A stretch of DNA of 64,000 nucleotides from Nocardia iowensis (GCF_019222765.1 NZ_CP078145.1:1364001-1428000); one strand, 5' to 3'; positions 52,241-62,126 are shown, numbered from the stretch's first letter. Notes: generated by a model not told the origin, from the sequence alone. Translations and numbers: made by a program.

Positions 52241-54061
52241 ATGGGGGAGGTGCGATTCGGGGGGTATCGGCTGGAGCGGTTGCTCGGCAGGGGCGGGATG
52301 GGGCAGGTCTGGCTGGCTTATGACGGCGCGGGCGCGCGGTGGGTGGCGTTGAAGCTCTTGCCGACTGAGCTCGCGGCGGATGCGGGGTATCGCAGGCGGT
52401 TCGAACGCGAAGCCGAAGTGGTGACCAGGCTGCGTGATCCGCATATCCCGCGGATCCATCGGTTCGGGGAAATCGATGGGCGGCTGTTCATCGATATGGA
52501 ATTCGTCGAAGGTCAGGATCTGGCGAGCATGATTGCCGCCGCGGCATTGGGTCCGGCTGCGGCTGTCGGTATCGTCGGACAGGTCGCCGCGGCGCTCGAG
52601 GTGGCGCATCGCGCCGGGTTGGTGCACCGGGACGTCAAGCCGTCCAACATCGTCGTGCACGCCAGTGGCTTCGCTTATCTGATCGACTTCGGCATCGCGC
52701 ACGGCATCGGGCAGACCGCGGTCACCACCACCGGGCTGGCGATCGGCACCTTGGCCTACATGGCGCCGGAACGATTCACCGGCAAGGCGGACGCCCGGTC
52801 CGACGTGTACTCCCTCGGCTGCGTCCTCTACGAATGCTTGACCGGTGCCCGCCCCTACGGCGACACCGACCCCGCCCAGCAGATGCACGCCCACCTGATG
52901 ACCGATCCGCCCCGCGCCGCAGCCCGCAACACCGCGGTCCCGCCCGCGCTGGACGGCGTCATCGCCCGCGCCATGGCCAAGTCCCCCGTCGATCGCTATT
53001 CCACCGCAGGCGATTTCGCCACCGCCGCCCACGCCGCCATCGGCACCCGACCAGCCTCGCCACCGCGCCCAGCGAAACCACCTACGCCGACCACGGCATT
53101 GCCGGAGTCCGGCCAGGCACCAACGCGGGTGGCGACCCGAGCAGCGAAATCGCCTGCGCCAACGAAGTTTCTACCGGAACCCAGCCCGTCGCCTACACGG
53201 GTAGAGACCCGACTCGACGTACCGGTCGTGCCGCCTTCGAGACAAGTGCTGCCGCAGTCGAAACCGGGAGTCGTTGCTTCGCGGGTGAATCCTGCGGTGC
53301 GGCATGCGCGTCCAGATGTGGTGCAGTCCCGGCCGGTGGTCCCGCAGTCGCCCTACCCTGTCGGCTACGGGCGGCGAGTGTTTCCGAAACCGGCGAAACC
53401 GCCGAAGTATCAGAAGTATTCGCAGGCTCGTCGGCGACCGCCGGTTGTACCCGCGGTGCGGCGGAGGCGTAAGCGCGGCGGCGTGTTGTCCAAGGTGATC
53501 GGGGCCTTGGTCCTCGTCTTTCTGACGCCGTTCATGCTGGCGGCGGGGTGCCTCGCGCTGCTGGCCTCGGGCAGCAGGGTGGGGGATTCGGGCGGGACGG
53601 GTGCGCCACCGCCGACGGCGATGGCCGAGGAGAACCCGGCGCCACCGCCGGATCGGCCCGAACCGGCGGTGCAAGCAGGCGCGGGAACTCCGGTGCGGGA
53701 CGGCAAGTTCGAGTTCGTGGTGACCGATGTCGATACCGGCGTGCCCAGGGTCGGTCTGCAAGCGGCGGCGGGTTCGTTCGTGATCGTCACGCTCGCGGTC
53801 CGCAACATCTCCGACGAGTCGAAATGGTTCCTCCCACTCGGTCAGCGCCTGTTCGACGCGCAGGGCACCCCGTTCGACCACAACGCCACCGCGACCATGT
53901 GGCAGGTCGCCCAGCAGCGCTACGGCTATTCCTTCGAATTGCCCCCCGGCGAGTCCGCGACCACCCAACTGGTCTTCGACGTGCCCCCCGACAGCACCCC
54001 TACCCACCTCGAACTACACGACTTCGTCCTCTCCAACGGCGTTGCCGTCCAGCTGGATTAG
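52241..54061 (+). CDS. Transmembrane Ser/Thr protein kinase with DUF4352-like sensor domain
   Basis: A 606-residue PknB-like kinase. Catalytic domain 1-270: GRGGMG loop (16-21), Lys38, HRDVKPSN (129-136), DFG 149-151, activation loop VTTTGLAIGTLAYMAPE with candidate autophosphorylation threonines. A basic Pro-rich linker (about 270-415) leads to one TM helix (418-444). The outside domain (about 482-606: FEFVVTDVDTGVPRV, FVIVTLAVRNISDESKWFL, LPPGESATTQLVFDVP) has the DUF4352 immunoglobulin-like pattern, often found in exported or lipid-linked proteins. The catalytic half is closely related to the upstream kinase, so the pair arose by duplication with different sensors attached. Confidence 0.93.
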   Translation: MGEVRFGGYRLERLLGRGGMGQVWLAYDGAGARWVALKLLPTELAADAGYRRRFEREAEVVTRLRDPHIPRIHRFGEIDGRLFIDMEFVEGQDLASMIAAAALGPAAAVGIVGQVAAALEVAHRAGLVHRDVKPSNIVVHASGFAYLIDFGIAHGIGQTAVTTTGLAIGTLAYMAPERFTGKADARSDVYSLGCVLYECLTGARPYGDTDPAQQMHAHLMTDPPRAAARNTAVPPALDGVIARAMAKSPVDRYSTAGDFATAAHAAIGTRPASPPRPAKPPTPTTALPESGQAPTRVATRAAKSPAPTKFLPEPSPSPTRVETRLDVPVVPPSRQVLPQSKPGVVASRVNPAVRHARPDVVQSRPVVPQSPYPVGYGRRVFPKPAKPPKYQKYSQARRRPPVVPAVRRRRKRGGVLSKVIGALVLVFLTPFMLAAGCLALLASGSRVGDSGGTGAPPPTAMAEENPAPPPDRPEPAVQAGAGTPVRDGKFEFVVTDVDTGVPRVGLQAAAGSFVIVTLAVRNISDESKWFLPLGQRLFDAQGTPFDHNATATMWQVAQQRYGYSFELPPGESATTQLVFDVPPDSTPTHLELHDFVLSNGVAVQLD

Positions 54062-54077
54062 CCCGCCCCGACGCAGG

Positions 54078-55052
54078 TCAGGCGACGCGGGCCGTGTCGG
54101 AGAGCGCCGTGTGGACCGCGCGGCGGCCGATATCGAGGGCTTCGGCGAGAAGGGTGGTGTCGCGGGCGGCGCTGTCGATATCGGGGGAACCGGCGGGCGG
54201 GTGGATCTGCAGGACGCTGTCGCCGAGATCGGCCAGGGCGCGGTCTTCGATCGCCTGCTGGCGGGGGCGTTGCAGCCAAGCGCGGTAGGCGCCGGGAGCG
54301 GCGACGCGCAGATAGCCACCGCCGACCACGCGGTGCAGGCGGGACGCGGGCGGCCGCTGTTCGTCGATGCGGCGGGTACGCAGGACGAGGGCGTGGGTGG
54401 CGCCGTCGCGGGCCGCGGTGCGGATGGGCACGGTTTCGGCGAGGCCGCCGTCGAAGTAGTGCGAACCGCCGAGCGGGACCGGTGGACCGGCGAGGATGGG
54501 CAGGCCGGCGGAGGCGCGCAGCGCGCCCATCAGGGTGCGTTTGTCGACGATGTGCGGGTGCAGGTCGACCGCGCGGCCGGTGCGGATGTCGGTGGCGATG
54601 GGGTGAAAGGTGGTGGGGTTGGCCAGGATCGCCGGGAAATCCATCGGCTCGATACCGTCGTAGACCTGGTGCACCAGGTAGTGCAAGTCGAAGGCGGGTC
54701 GCCCGCGCAATAGCCGAGTCGGGTCGATGGCGCGGCGCATGATCGCCGAGTCGGTCCAAGAACGCATGCCTGCCACCGCGCGGCCGCACAGCAACCAGGC
54801 GCCGTTGATCGCCCCCGCGGAGGTCCCGTAGACGGCATCGAATACCGAGCCGAGACCCAATTCCTCGATGGCCGAGACCATGCCGCTGGAGTACACGCCC
54901 CGGCTGCCGCCACCCTCGACGACGAGTACCAGCCGGTTCCCGTCGGCGCGATTGCCCGCGGCGCGACGGGCGTGGATCACCGCCGCGACGGCGGACACGC
55001 TCGGCGTACTGGTCACCGGACCACGATACGACAGAGCGGGCGCGGACGTCAT
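54078..55052 (-). CDS. Patatin-like phospholipase, second paralogue
   Basis: A 324-residue protein. The Gly-rich loop VVEGGGSRGVYSSG, nucleophile GTSAGAINGA with Ser78, and DGGLAETVPI with Asp201 form a complete dyad. It has no signal peptide or membrane segment. ATG 55052 and GTG 55016 are both in frame before the conserved region; neither has a clear ribosome site. It ends 16 bases from the convergent second kinase. It is more like the YlbK/RssA cytoplasmic group than the patatin at 31348, which has a different Gly-rich loop. Role unknown. Confidence 0.88.
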   Translation of the reverse strand: MTSAPALSYRGPVTSTPSVSAVAAVIHARRAAGNRADGNRLVLVVEGGGSRGVYSSGMVSAIEELGLGSVFDAVYGTSAGAINGAWLLCGRAVAGMRSWTDSAIMRRAIDPTRLLRGRPAFDLHYLVHQVYDGIEPMDFPAILANPTTFHPIATDIRTGRAVDLHPHIVDKRTLMGALRASAGLPILAGPPVPLGGSHYFDGGLAETVPIRTAARDGATHALVLRTRRIDEQRPPASRLHRVVGGGYLRVAAPGAYRAWLQRPRQQAIEDRALADLGDSVLQIHPPAGSPDIDSAARDTTLLAEALDIGRRAVHTALSDTARVA

Positions 55053-55111
55053 TGTCCAGCGCCCGCTCGAAACGGTGTTCGCCCTGCGTTTACGCGAGAA
55101 CTACCACGGCC

Positions 55112-56914
55112 TTACTTGATCTCGGCGAGCACCGTGCCCTGGGTGATCGCGGCACCGGCCTCGACGGCCAGCCCGGTGACCACACCCGCCTTGTGCGCGT
55201 TGACCGGGTTCTCCATCTTCATCGCCTCGAGCACCACGATCAGGTCGCCCGCCTCGACGGACTGGCCTTCTTCGACAGCCACCTTCACCACGGTGCCCTG
55301 CATCGGCGCGGTGACCGCGTCACCGGAGGCCGCACCGGCACCGGCGCCACCACGCTTGCGCGGCTTCGGCTTCTTGCGCACCACACCGGCGCCGTTGCCC
55401 GCGGCCGCGACGGCACCGCCACCGAGGCTGAATTGGCCGGGCAGCGACACCTCGACGCGACGCCCGCCGACCTCGACGACCACCTTCTGCCGGGGCAGGT
55501 CCTCGTCCTCATCGGCCGGTGCGCTGCCGGTGTACGGCTCGACGGTGTTCTTCCACTCGTTTTCGATCCACTTGGTGTAGACGTCGAACTTCTCGCCGTC
55601 ACCGATGAACGCGGGGTCCTCGACGATCGCCCGGTGGAACGGGATGACCGTGGCGAGCCCGTCGACCTCGAACTCGGCCAGCGCGCGGCGGGCGCGTTCG
55701 AGTGCCTGGGTGCGGTTCTCGCCGGTGACGATCAGCTTGGCCAGCATCGAGTCGAACTGTCCGCCGATCACGCTGCCTGCCACCACACCGGAATCCACGC
55801 GCACGCCGGGGCCGGTGGGCTCCTTGTACACCGAAACGGGGCCGGGGGCGGGCAGGAAGCCACGTCCGGCGTCCTCGCCGTTGATGCGGAATTCGAACGA
55901 GTGCCCGCGGGGGGTCGGGTCCTCGGTGATGGTCAGTTCCTCGCCGTTGGCGATGCGGAACTGCTGACGCACCAGGTCGATGCCCGCGGTTTCCTCGGTG
56001 ACGGGGTGCTCGACCTGCAGGCGGGTGTTCACCTCGAGGAACGACACCGTCTCACCCTGGACCAGGTACTCCACCGTGCCCGCACCGTAGTAACCGGCCT
56101 CACGGCAGATCGCCTTGGCCGAGGCATGGATCTTCGCGCGCACCTCATCGGAGAGGAACGGCGCGGGGGCCTCCTCGACCAGCTTCTGGAAACGCCGCTG
56201 CAGCGAGCAGTCGCGGGTACCTGCGACCACCACGTTGCCGTGCTTGTCGGCGATGACCTGGGCCTCGACGTGGCGGGCCTTGTCCAGGTACTGCTCGACG
56301 AAGCACTCCCCACGACCGAACGCCGCGACCGCCTCACGGGTGGCCGAGTCGAACAACTCGGGGATCTCCTCGATGGTGTGGGCGACCTTCATCCCACGCC
56401 CGCCACCACCGAAGGCGGCCTTGATCGCGACCGGCACTCCGTATTCCTTGGCGAAGGCGACGACCTCGTCGGCGTTCTTGACCGGGTCCTTGGTGCCCGC
56501 GGCCATCGGCGCCTTGGCGCGCTCGGCGATGTGACGCGCGGTGACCTTGTCACCGAGATCGCGGATCGACTGCGGCGAGGGCCCGATCCAGATCAGTCCC
56601 GCGTCCAGCACCGCCTGGGCGAAGTCGGCGTTCTCGGAAAGGAATCCGTAGCCGGGGTGGATGGCATCGGCACCGGAACGGGCCGCGGCATCGAGGATCT
56701 TGTCGAACACCAGGTACGACTCGGCCGAAGTCTGGCCGCCCAGCGCGAACGCCTCGTCGGCAAGCTTCACGAACGGCGCCTCGGCATCGGGCTCGGCGTA
56801 GACCGCGACGCTGCCGATGCCGGCGTCCTTGGCCGCCCGGATCACGCGCACGGCGATCTCGCCTCGGTTAGCTACGAGTACCTTGGTGATCCGTGCGCTG
56901 GCATGGCTGGGCAC
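55112..56914 (-). CDS. accA3: Acyl-CoA carboxylase alpha subunit (biotin carboxylase/BCCP)
   Basis: A 600-residue fusion. The biotin carboxylase (1-450: [23 protein letters not shown]-grasp [27 protein letters not shown]) is followed by a linker and a C-terminal BCCP domain with the biotinyl Lys in EAMKMEN (about residue 566). It is shared by several carboxyltransferase subunits and supplies malonyl/methylmalonyl-CoA for fatty and mycolic acids. GTG 56914 follows aggagg. It is co-directional with sseA but with a 160-base gap; partner genes accD5/accE5 lie 3 kb away, and the biotin ligase gene birA lies beside accD5. Corresponds to Rv3285. Confidence 0.97.
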   Translation of the reverse strand: MPSHASARITKVLVANRGEIAVRVIRAAKDAGIGSVAVYAEPDAEAPFVKLADEAFALGGQTSAESYLVFDKILDAAARSGADAIHPGYGFLSENADFAQAVLDAGLIWIGPSPQSIRDLGDKVTARHIAERAKAPMAAGTKDPVKNADEVVAFAKEYGVPVAIKAAFGGGGRGMKVAHTIEEIPELFDSATREAVAAFGRGECFVEQYLDKARHVEAQVIADKHGNVVVAGTRDCSLQRRFQKLVEEAPAPFLSDEVRAKIHASAKAICREAGYYGAGTVEYLVQGETVSFLEVNTRLQVEHPVTEETAGIDLVRQQFRIANGEELTITEDPTPRGHSFEFRINGEDAGRGFLPAPGPVSVYKEPTGPGVRVDSGVVAGSVIGGQFDSMLAKLIVTGENRTQALERARRALAEFEVDGLATVIPFHRAIVEDPAFIGDGEKFDVYTKWIENEWKNTVEPYTGSAPADEDEDLPRQKVVVEVGGRRVEVSLPGQFSLGGGAVAAAGNGAGVVRKKPKPRKRGGAGAGAASGDAVTAPMQGTVVKVAVEEGQSVEAGDLIVVLEAMKMENPVNAHKAGVVTGLAVEAGAAITQGTVLAEIK

Positions 56915-57074
56915 TGAGCCTCCTGTGTGAAATCTTTTGGTCGCCCCGTGGTCGACAAACTACGTCTCGGGCGAGTGTAGGCAGTCTGCCAACAGACGCC
57001 GAACTCGGCCACTCCTACTGGACAGTAGGTCATGCATCACACTCGGCCGGTGCGAGGTGAAAGCCGTGCGTGGA

Positions 57075-58040
57075 CTACTTGGCGCGAGCCCGGCGGCCGG
57101 TACCGACGGGCGCAGCACCGGGTTCAGTCCCCTTGGCGATCGGCATCCGCACCGAATTGCCCCATTCGGTCCACGAACCGTCGTAATTGCGCACCGTGTC
57201 GAACCCGAGCAGATAGGTGAGCACGAACCAGGTGTGGCTGGAGCGCTCGCCGACCCGGCTGTAGACCACCAGGTCGTCCTCGGCGGCCAGGGCTTTGTAG
57301 ACCGCGTCCAGTTCGGCGCGCGAGCGGAACCGGCCGTCGTTGTTGAACGCCTCGGTCCACGGAATGTTCACCGCGGTGGGGATGTGCCCGCCGCGCAGCG
57401 CCGCGTCCTCCGGGTTGATCGGCTCGAGGGTCAGCATCGCGTAGCGATTCGATGGGGGGCGGTGGTCGGGCGACGGGTGGGCCAGCTCGCCGGAGTACTC
57501 CTCGGGCGAGCGCACATCGATCAGCGGCTTGCCCAGGTGGGCGAGCACGTCCTCGCGGAACGCGCGCGCGCTGCTGTCGTCGCGGGTGACGGCGGGATAG
57601 TCGCTCGGGGTGATGGGCGGGACGTCGAAGGTGGTGTCGCGTTCCTCGGAAATCCAGGCGCCCCGGCCGCCGTCCAGCAACCGCACATCAACGTGTCCGA
57701 ACAAAGTGAAAACCCACAATGTGTGCGCCGCCTGCGCGTTGCCCCGGTCACCGTAGATCACCACGGTATCGTCTCGCTCGATTCCCTTGGCGCGCATCAA
57801 CTCGGTGAATCGGGCACCGTCGATGTAGTCACGGGTGACCGGATCGTTCAGATCGCCCCGCCAGTCGATCTTGATAGCGCCAGGAACATGCCCGACGTCA
57901 TAGAGCAATATGTCCTCGTTGGACTCGACGATCTTGAGTCCCGACGTGCCGATGTTTGCCGACAGCCACTCCGTGGTTACTAGTCGGTGAGGATGTGCGT
58001 AAGAACCGAATGAGGGATGTGGGTCCGGAGCAGCGGGCAC
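57075..58040 (-). CDS. sseA: Rhodanese-family sulfurtransferase SseA with Ser in place of catalytic Cys
   Basis: A 321-residue two-domain rhodanese. N-domain 15-150 ([34 protein letters not shown]), C-domain with the active loop [15 protein letters not shown]. The family has Cys at the position of Ser261 (codon AGC at 57258-57260), the persulfide carrier, so thiosulfate sulfurtransferase activity should be lost. Residues 187-203 ([17 protein letters not shown]) come from the 48-bp repeat inserted in frame and fall between [12 protein letters not shown] and the [11 protein letters not shown] loop. It starts at GTG 58040 ([20 protein letters not shown], the family N-terminus). Position as in Rv3283. 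Confidence 0.92.
   Translation of the reverse strand: MPAAPDPHPSFGSYAHPHRLVTTEWLSANIGTSGLKIVESNEDILLYDVGHVPGAIKIDWRGDLNDPVTRDYIDGARFTELMRAKGIERDDTVVIYGDRGNAQAAHTLWVFTLFGHVDVRLLDGGRGAWISEERDTTFDVPPITPSDYPAVTRDDSSARAFREDVLAHLGKPLIDVRSPEEYSGELAHPSPDHRPPSNRYAMLTLEPINPEDAALRGGHIPTAVNIPWTEAFNNDGRFRSRAELDAVYKALAAEDDLVVYSRVGERSSHTWFVLTYLLGFDTVRNYDGSWTEWGNSVRMPIAKGTEPGAAPVGTGRRARAK
57434..57481. repeat. 48-bp interspersed repeat, copy inside sseA
   Basis: Starts gcatcgcgtagcgattc; 43 of 48 bases match 13043-13090. It adds residues 187-203 to SseA in frame, in a surface-loop position of the second rhodanese domain. The 48-bp length keeps the frame. Confidence 0.8.
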
Positions 58041-58206
58041 GATGTGGGTCCTTCACGCGTGGTAGACGGTGGTTTCAGCGGTTCGGGTCTCACAGCGATG
58101 GTATGTGTGAGGCGTTAACGACTCTCGTTTCAGATCACAAATCGGCTGAAGTAGCGAATAAATTGCACCTACATCCGATAAAGTCTCCCGGGAGGAGGGG
58201 TGAGCT

Positions 58207-59019
58207 ATGTCCGATTCTTGGCCGCGGCGGCGACTGCTCGCGATCCTACGTGGCGCCAGCGAGCCTCTCGACGCCCAGGAACTGGCCAGAATCACCGGAC
58301 AACACGTCACCACGGTTCGGTTTCATCTGGATGTGCTCACGAGGGAATCCCTGGTGCGCCAATTTCAGCAACCGCCGCGGGGTCGCGGTCGTCCGCGCAT
58401 CGGATACAGCGCGGTGCAGCGATCGGTCGGCTACCAAGAACTAGCGCAGGTACTCGCCGACCAGCTCGGGCCGGATCCGCGCAGGCGCTCCGAGGCGGCC
58501 ATCGCGGCGGGCCGGGCCTGGGGCGCGAAGCTGGACGCCGGTGACCACCGGGTCGAATCGCTGGAGGACGCCAAAGACGTCACCATGACGCTGCTCTCGG
58601 AGCTCGGCTTCGCACCGGAACGCGATCCGAATTCCGAGACCAGTGAGCAGGCGCTGATCCGGTTGACCGCCTGCCCGCTGCGGGAACTCGCGCGCACGCA
58701 CTCCGAAGTGGTGTGTGGCGTACATCTGGGACTGATCAAAGAGGTGCTCGACCGCAACGGGGCGCGCGGCGAGGTGAACGTGCGCCTGCATCCGTTCGTC
58801 GAGCCGGAACTGTGCGTCGTCCGGCTGGAGATGATGGCGCGGCGGGAGCAGGAGATGCGTCGCGAGCCGGAGACCCGCGAGGTCGCCACGGTGCCCGCGG
58901 TCGGCGGCGACGCGAGCGCGTCGGAGCCGCTGATCGCGCCGCCTTCAGCCGGGCGTGTGGCCCCACAACTGCGTAACGGCGACCCCAACGTCGCCAAGCA
59001 GTCGGCGCAGCAGTGGTAG
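58207..59019 (+). CDS. SufR-like winged-helix regulator with possible FeS cluster
   Basis: A 270-residue protein. N-terminal winged HTH (RRRLLAILRGASEPLDAQEL, then ARITGQHVTTVRFHLDVLTR, RGRGRPRIGY wing). The C-terminal half has TACPLRELARTHSEVVCGVH and PFVEPELCVVRLE: three cysteines in the arrangement of SufR-type iron-sulfur sensors. The last about 50 residues (REQEMRREPETRE... onward) are an extra tail not seen in SufR. It is divergent from sseA (166 bases), so it may regulate that sulfur-related gene. Its 3' end overlaps maf tail to tail by 75 bases. Ribosome site gaggagggg. Confidence 0.8.
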   Translation: MSDSWPRRRLLAILRGASEPLDAQELARITGQHVTTVRFHLDVLTRESLVRQFQQPPRGRGRPRIGYSAVQRSVGYQELAQVLADQLGPDPRRRSEAAIAAGRAWGAKLDAGDHRVESLEDAKDVTMTLLSELGFAPERDPNSETSEQALIRLTACPLRELARTHSEVVCGVHLGLIKEVLDRNGARGEVNVRLHPFVEPELCVVRLEMMARREQEMRREPETREVATVPAVGGDASASEPLIAPPSAGRVAPQLRNGDPNVAKQSAQQW

Positions 59020-59580
59020 CCCGATCCCGATCACGCTCGACGGATCGCCGTCGATGCGGTCGACGAACCAGCCGCCGAGACCGTCGAGGGTGAACGCGCC
59101 CGCCACCTGCAGCGGCTCGCCGGTGGCGATGTAGGCGTCCAACTCATCCGGTTCGGGCTTGGCGAAATGCACTGTGGTGGAACTGCAGTCGACGGCTTCG
59201 GCGGTGATCCGGCCGTCCTGTAGCCGGAGGACGCAGTGCCCGGTCACCAGATCGGCGCTGCGCCCGGCCATTTCGCCCCAGCGGGCCCTGGCGACCTCGG
59301 CGGTGTGCGGCTTGCCCTGCAACTCGCCGTCCACCAGCAGCATCGAATCACAGCCGACGACAACACAATCGGCGCCGAAGTCGGGAATGGTCGCGGCGAC
59401 CGCCGCGGCTTTGGCCTTGGCCAGCTCGACGACGACAACCTCGGGTGGGGTGCCGTCGGGCAGCGCGGCCGCGACCGCGTCCTCGTCGACGTCGGAGACC
59501 CGGACGATCGGATCGATGCCCGCCGACCGGAGAACTTCCCGGCGAGCGGGGGACGCGGAGGCGAGAACGAGCTTGGTCAC
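58945..59580 (-). CDS. maf: Maf-like nucleotide pyrophosphatase
   Basis: A 211-residue septum-associated Maf/HAM1-like NTP pyrophosphatase that removes dTTP/UTP or modified nucleotides. N-terminal KLVLASASPARREVLRSAG binds substrate phosphates; VVGCDSMLLVDGELQGKP contains the catalytic Asp; YIATGEPLQVAGAFTLDGLG is the family C-terminal signature with FVDRIDGDPSSVIGIGLP. The start GTG 59580 overlaps the accE5 stop (GTGA); longer frames lose the family start. The last 75 bases overlap the convergent regulator. Same order as Rv3282-Rv3281. Confidence 0.95.
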   Translation of the reverse strand: MTKLVLASASPARREVLRSAGIDPIVRVSDVDEDAVAAALPDGTPPEVVVVELAKAKAAAVAATIPDFGADCVVVGCDSMLLVDGELQGKPHTAEVARARWGEMAGRSADLVTGHCVLRLQDGRITAEAVDCSSTTVHFAKPEPDELDAYIATGEPLQVAGAFTLDGLGGWFVDRIDGDPSSVIGIGLPLLRRLLGDVGVAVTQLWGHTPG

Positions 59581-59900
59581 CCGCGCAGGTGCGACAGCTG
59601 CGGGAAGGCGTAGGGGGAGAAGGGGGAGGTGCCCCGGTGCATGAACGTGGGGCGGCCCCACATGTCCGCCGGGCCGGTTGGGCCGGACGCACCGCTGTTC
59701 GCGGCCGCGGACAGCACGCAGACCAGCGCCGCCAGCTCCTCGTCGCTCGGGTTGCCCTTCACGACGCGAAACAGCGGCTCGGCGGCTGCGGGTGCGGCCG
59801 AGTCCGCGGCCGTACCGGCGTCGCCCGCCTGCTCGACCTCGTTGGCGATGAGGTCCAGTTCAGCGGCGGTCAATACATCTTCTTCTGCCACGGTCGTCAC
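59577..59900 (-). CDS. accE5: Acyl-CoA carboxylase epsilon subunit
   Basis: A 107-residue small subunit that tightens the AccA3-AccD5 complex. The acidic Ala-rich N-terminus (TTVAEEDVLTAAELDLIANE) precedes the conserved core LFRVVKGNPSDEELAALVCVL, and the tail W-G-RPTF-HRGTSPFSPYAFPQ type ends in WGRPTFMHRG and FSPYAFPQLSHLRG. It starts at GTG 59900. Unlike the usual tight coupling, 161 bases separate it from the accD5 stop, a gap with a 17-bp palindrome, so it may have its own promoter. It overlaps maf by 4 bases. Confidence 0.93.
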   Translation of the reverse strand: MTTVAEEDVLTAAELDLIANEVEQAGDAGTAADSAAPAAAEPLFRVVKGNPSDEELAALVCVLSAAANSGASGPTGPADMWGRPTFMHRGTSPFSPYAFPQLSHLRG

Positions 59901-59958
59901 GGTGCCAGATCCTCTCTTTGCCTGATCAGGCGTGTTCCCATATTCGAGATAAGCATAT

Positions 59959-59975
59959 GGATGATGCGATCATCC
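59959..59975. promoter_or_regulatory. Perfect 17-bp palindrome between accD5 and accE5
   Basis: ggatgat-gcg-atcatcc at 59959-59975, arms of 7, in a locally AT-rich stretch about 60 bases upstream of the accE5 GTG. It could be an operator or part of a secondary promoter region. It is too short for a strong terminator. Confidence 0.55.
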
Positions 59976-60061
59976 TCGGATCCACTCATTGCGTCTCTGC
60001 AACCAGTGTGCGCGGCCTCCCGAGGGTATCGCTTGTCCAGAGCCGCATGTTGCGGTCCGAA

Positions 60062-61702
60062 TCACAGCGGGATATTGCCGTGCTTCTTCGGCGGCAGGGT
60101 TACCATCTTGCGCTCGAGTAGGCGCAGCGCCGAGACGATCTGGCCGCGGGTGTGCGAGGGCGGAATGACCGCGTCCACATAGCCGCGCTCGGCGGCGATG
60201 TAGGGGTTGACCAAGGTGTCCTCGTACTCGTTCTGCAGCTCGAGACGCAGCGCATCGACGTCGGCGCCGCTCTGCGCGGCCTCTTGCAACTGCTTGCGGT
60301 AAACGAACCCGACGGCGCCGGAAGCACCCATCACCGCGATCTGCGCGGTCGGCCAGGCCAGGTTCACATCGGCGCCCATGTGCTTGGAACCCATGACGTC
60401 GTAAGCGCCGCCGTAGGCCTTGCGGGTGATGATCGTGATTTTTCCCACAGTGGCCTCACCGTAGGCGTACAGCAGCTTCGCGCCACGCCGGATGATGCCG
60501 TTGTATTCCTGGCCGGTGCCGGGCAGGAAGCCGGGCACGTCGACCAGGGTGATGATCGGAATGTTGAACGCATCGCAGGTACGCACGAACCGGGCCGCCT
60601 TCTCCGAGGCGTCGATGTCGAGGCAACCCGCGAACTGGGTCGGCTGGTTGGCCACGATGCCGACGCTGCGGCCGTCGATCCGGCCGAAGCCGATGATGAT
60701 GTTCATCGCGCGCTCGGCCTGCACCTCGAGGAATTCGTCGTCGTCGAGCAGGCGACGGATCACCTCGTGCATGTCGTACGGCTGGTTCGGCGAGTCCGGG
60801 ATGATCGAGTCCAGCTCGAGATCTTCCTCGGTGAGCGAGTCCTCGATGGCGCCATCGATCGGGTCGGAAGCGGGGAAGCGCGGCGCCTCGGCGCGGTTGT
60901 TGCTGGGCAGGTAGGACAGCAGGTCCTTGACGTAGTCGAGCGCGTCCTGTTCACCGGAGGCGACGTAGTGCGCGACACCGGATTTCACCATGTGCGTGTG
61001 CGCGCCGCCGAGGTCCTCCATGGTGACGTCCTCGCCGGTGACCGTCTTGATGACGTCGGGTCCGGTGACGAACATCTGGCTGGTCCCGTCGACCATCACC
61101 ACGAAGTCGGTGAGCGCGGGGGAGTACACGTGCCCGCCCGCGGCCGGACCCATGATCAGCGAGATCTGCGGGATCACGCCGGAGGCTTGGATGTTGCGGT
61201 GGAAGATCTCGCCGTAGAGCCCGAGCGAGACGACACCCTCCTGGATGCGCGCGCCGGCGCCCTCATTGATGCCGACCAGCGGACGGCCGGTCTTCAGCGC
61301 CAGATCCATCACCTTGACGATCTTCTCGCCGTAGACCTCACCGAGGCTGCCGCCGAACACGGTGACGTCCTGGCTGAAGATGCAGATGTCGCGGCCGTCG
61401 ATGGTGCCGTACCCGGTCACCACGCCGTCGCCGAGCGGCCGATTCTTGTCCAGACCGAAATTCACGCTGCGATGCCGCGCCAGTGCGTCGAGTTCGACGA
61501 AGGAGCCCTCGTCCAGCAGGGCCAGGATGCGCTCGCGGGCCGTCATCTTGCCCTTGGCGTGCACCTTGTCGACCGCGGCCTCACCCATCGGGTGCCTGGC
61601 CTCTTCCAGCCGATTCCGCAGGTCAGCCAGCTTCCCGGCGGTGGTGTGGATGTCGGGGGCGCCCGCCGGATCTTGCGCGGACTGCTGCTGGACACTCGTC
61701 AT
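60062..61702 (-). CDS. accD5: Propionyl/acyl-CoA carboxylase beta subunit
   Basis: A 546-residue carboxyltransferase (AccD5/PccB type) that carboxylates propionyl-CoA to methylmalonyl-CoA with AccA3 and AccE5. N-domain [20 protein letters not shown], oxyanion Gly-rich [13 protein letters not shown] and [16 protein letters not shown]-domain [20 protein letters not shown] and [13 protein letters not shown]; the end [10 protein letters not shown] is typical. ATG 61702 is preceded by ggag; the longer frame to 61732 is not family-like. Divergent from the small gene and birA. Corresponds to Rv3280. Confidence 0.97.
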   Translation of the reverse strand: MTSVQQQSAQDPAGAPDIHTTAGKLADLRNRLEEARHPMGEAAVDKVHAKGKMTARERILALLDEGSFVELDALARHRSVNFGLDKNRPLGDGVVTGYGTIDGRDICIFSQDVTVFGGSLGEVYGEKIVKVMDLALKTGRPLVGINEGAGARIQEGVVSLGLYGEIFHRNIQASGVIPQISLIMGPAAGGHVYSPALTDFVVMVDGTSQMFVTGPDVIKTVTGEDVTMEDLGGAHTHMVKSGVAHYVASGEQDALDYVKDLLSYLPSNNRAEAPRFPASDPIDGAIEDSLTEEDLELDSIIPDSPNQPYDMHEVIRRLLDDDEFLEVQAERAMNIIIGFGRIDGRSVGIVANQPTQFAGCLDIDASEKAARFVRTCDAFNIPIITLVDVPGFLPGTGQEYNGIIRRGAKLLYAYGEATVGKITIITRKAYGGAYDVMGSKHMGADVNLAWPTAQIAVMGASGAVGFVYRKQLQEAAQSGADVDALRLELQNEYEDTLVNPYIAAERGYVDAVIPPSHTRGQIVSALRLLERKMVTLPPKKHGNIPL

Positions 61703-61908
61703 GGCTCCGGAGTGTAACGAGTGGCAGTGCATTGCTCTAACCGAGTACGGCTTACCGGCGGGTAGAAAAGCGCAGCTAGATCATGTTCTGCCCGAAAAAT
61801 TCCAGGTGGTTCGGCGCGTTCGGGTCATAGAAAATCGGTATCGCCGCGGATAGGTGCCCAGTTATTCTGGGAGAGTCCAATTTTCGAGCTCAGGGGGAGG
61901 GCCCAGTT

Positions 61909-62097
61909 ATGTGGGAATGGAGCAAGACCGTCGCGGAATACGCTGCCGCGGCGTCGTGGACGAGCTGGCAGCAGACCGAGACCGAGCCGACGATCGTCGA
62001 CCCGGATTTCACGACTACGGCGACCGAGGGGGATTCCGATGGTGCGGACCGGATGGCGGTATACCTGGCGATCATGGGGTATGACCTCGTCGGTTGA
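61909..62097 (+). CDS. Small acidic protein upstream of birA
   Basis: A 62-residue protein (MWEWSKTVAEYAAAASWTSW... ends MGYDLVG). Trp/Ala-rich at the start, then acidic (TETEPTIVDPDFTTTATEGD). It has no membrane segment, signal or cysteine. ATG 61909 has gggggaggg 8 bases upstream, one of the better ribosome sites in the window, and it lies 29 bases before the birA start, so co-transcription is likely. I recognise no family. Confidence 0.6.
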   Translation: MWEWSKTVAEYAAAASWTSWQQTETEPTIVDPDFTTTATEGDSDGADRMAVYLAIMGYDLVG

Positions 62098-62126
62098 GGC
62101 ACCGGGCACCGAGTAGCCTGCCGGGT

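Noticed and set aside
58016..58051. gatgtgggtcc repeated twice around the sseA start
   Set aside because: Only 11 bases and one copy is inside coding sequence; likely chance.
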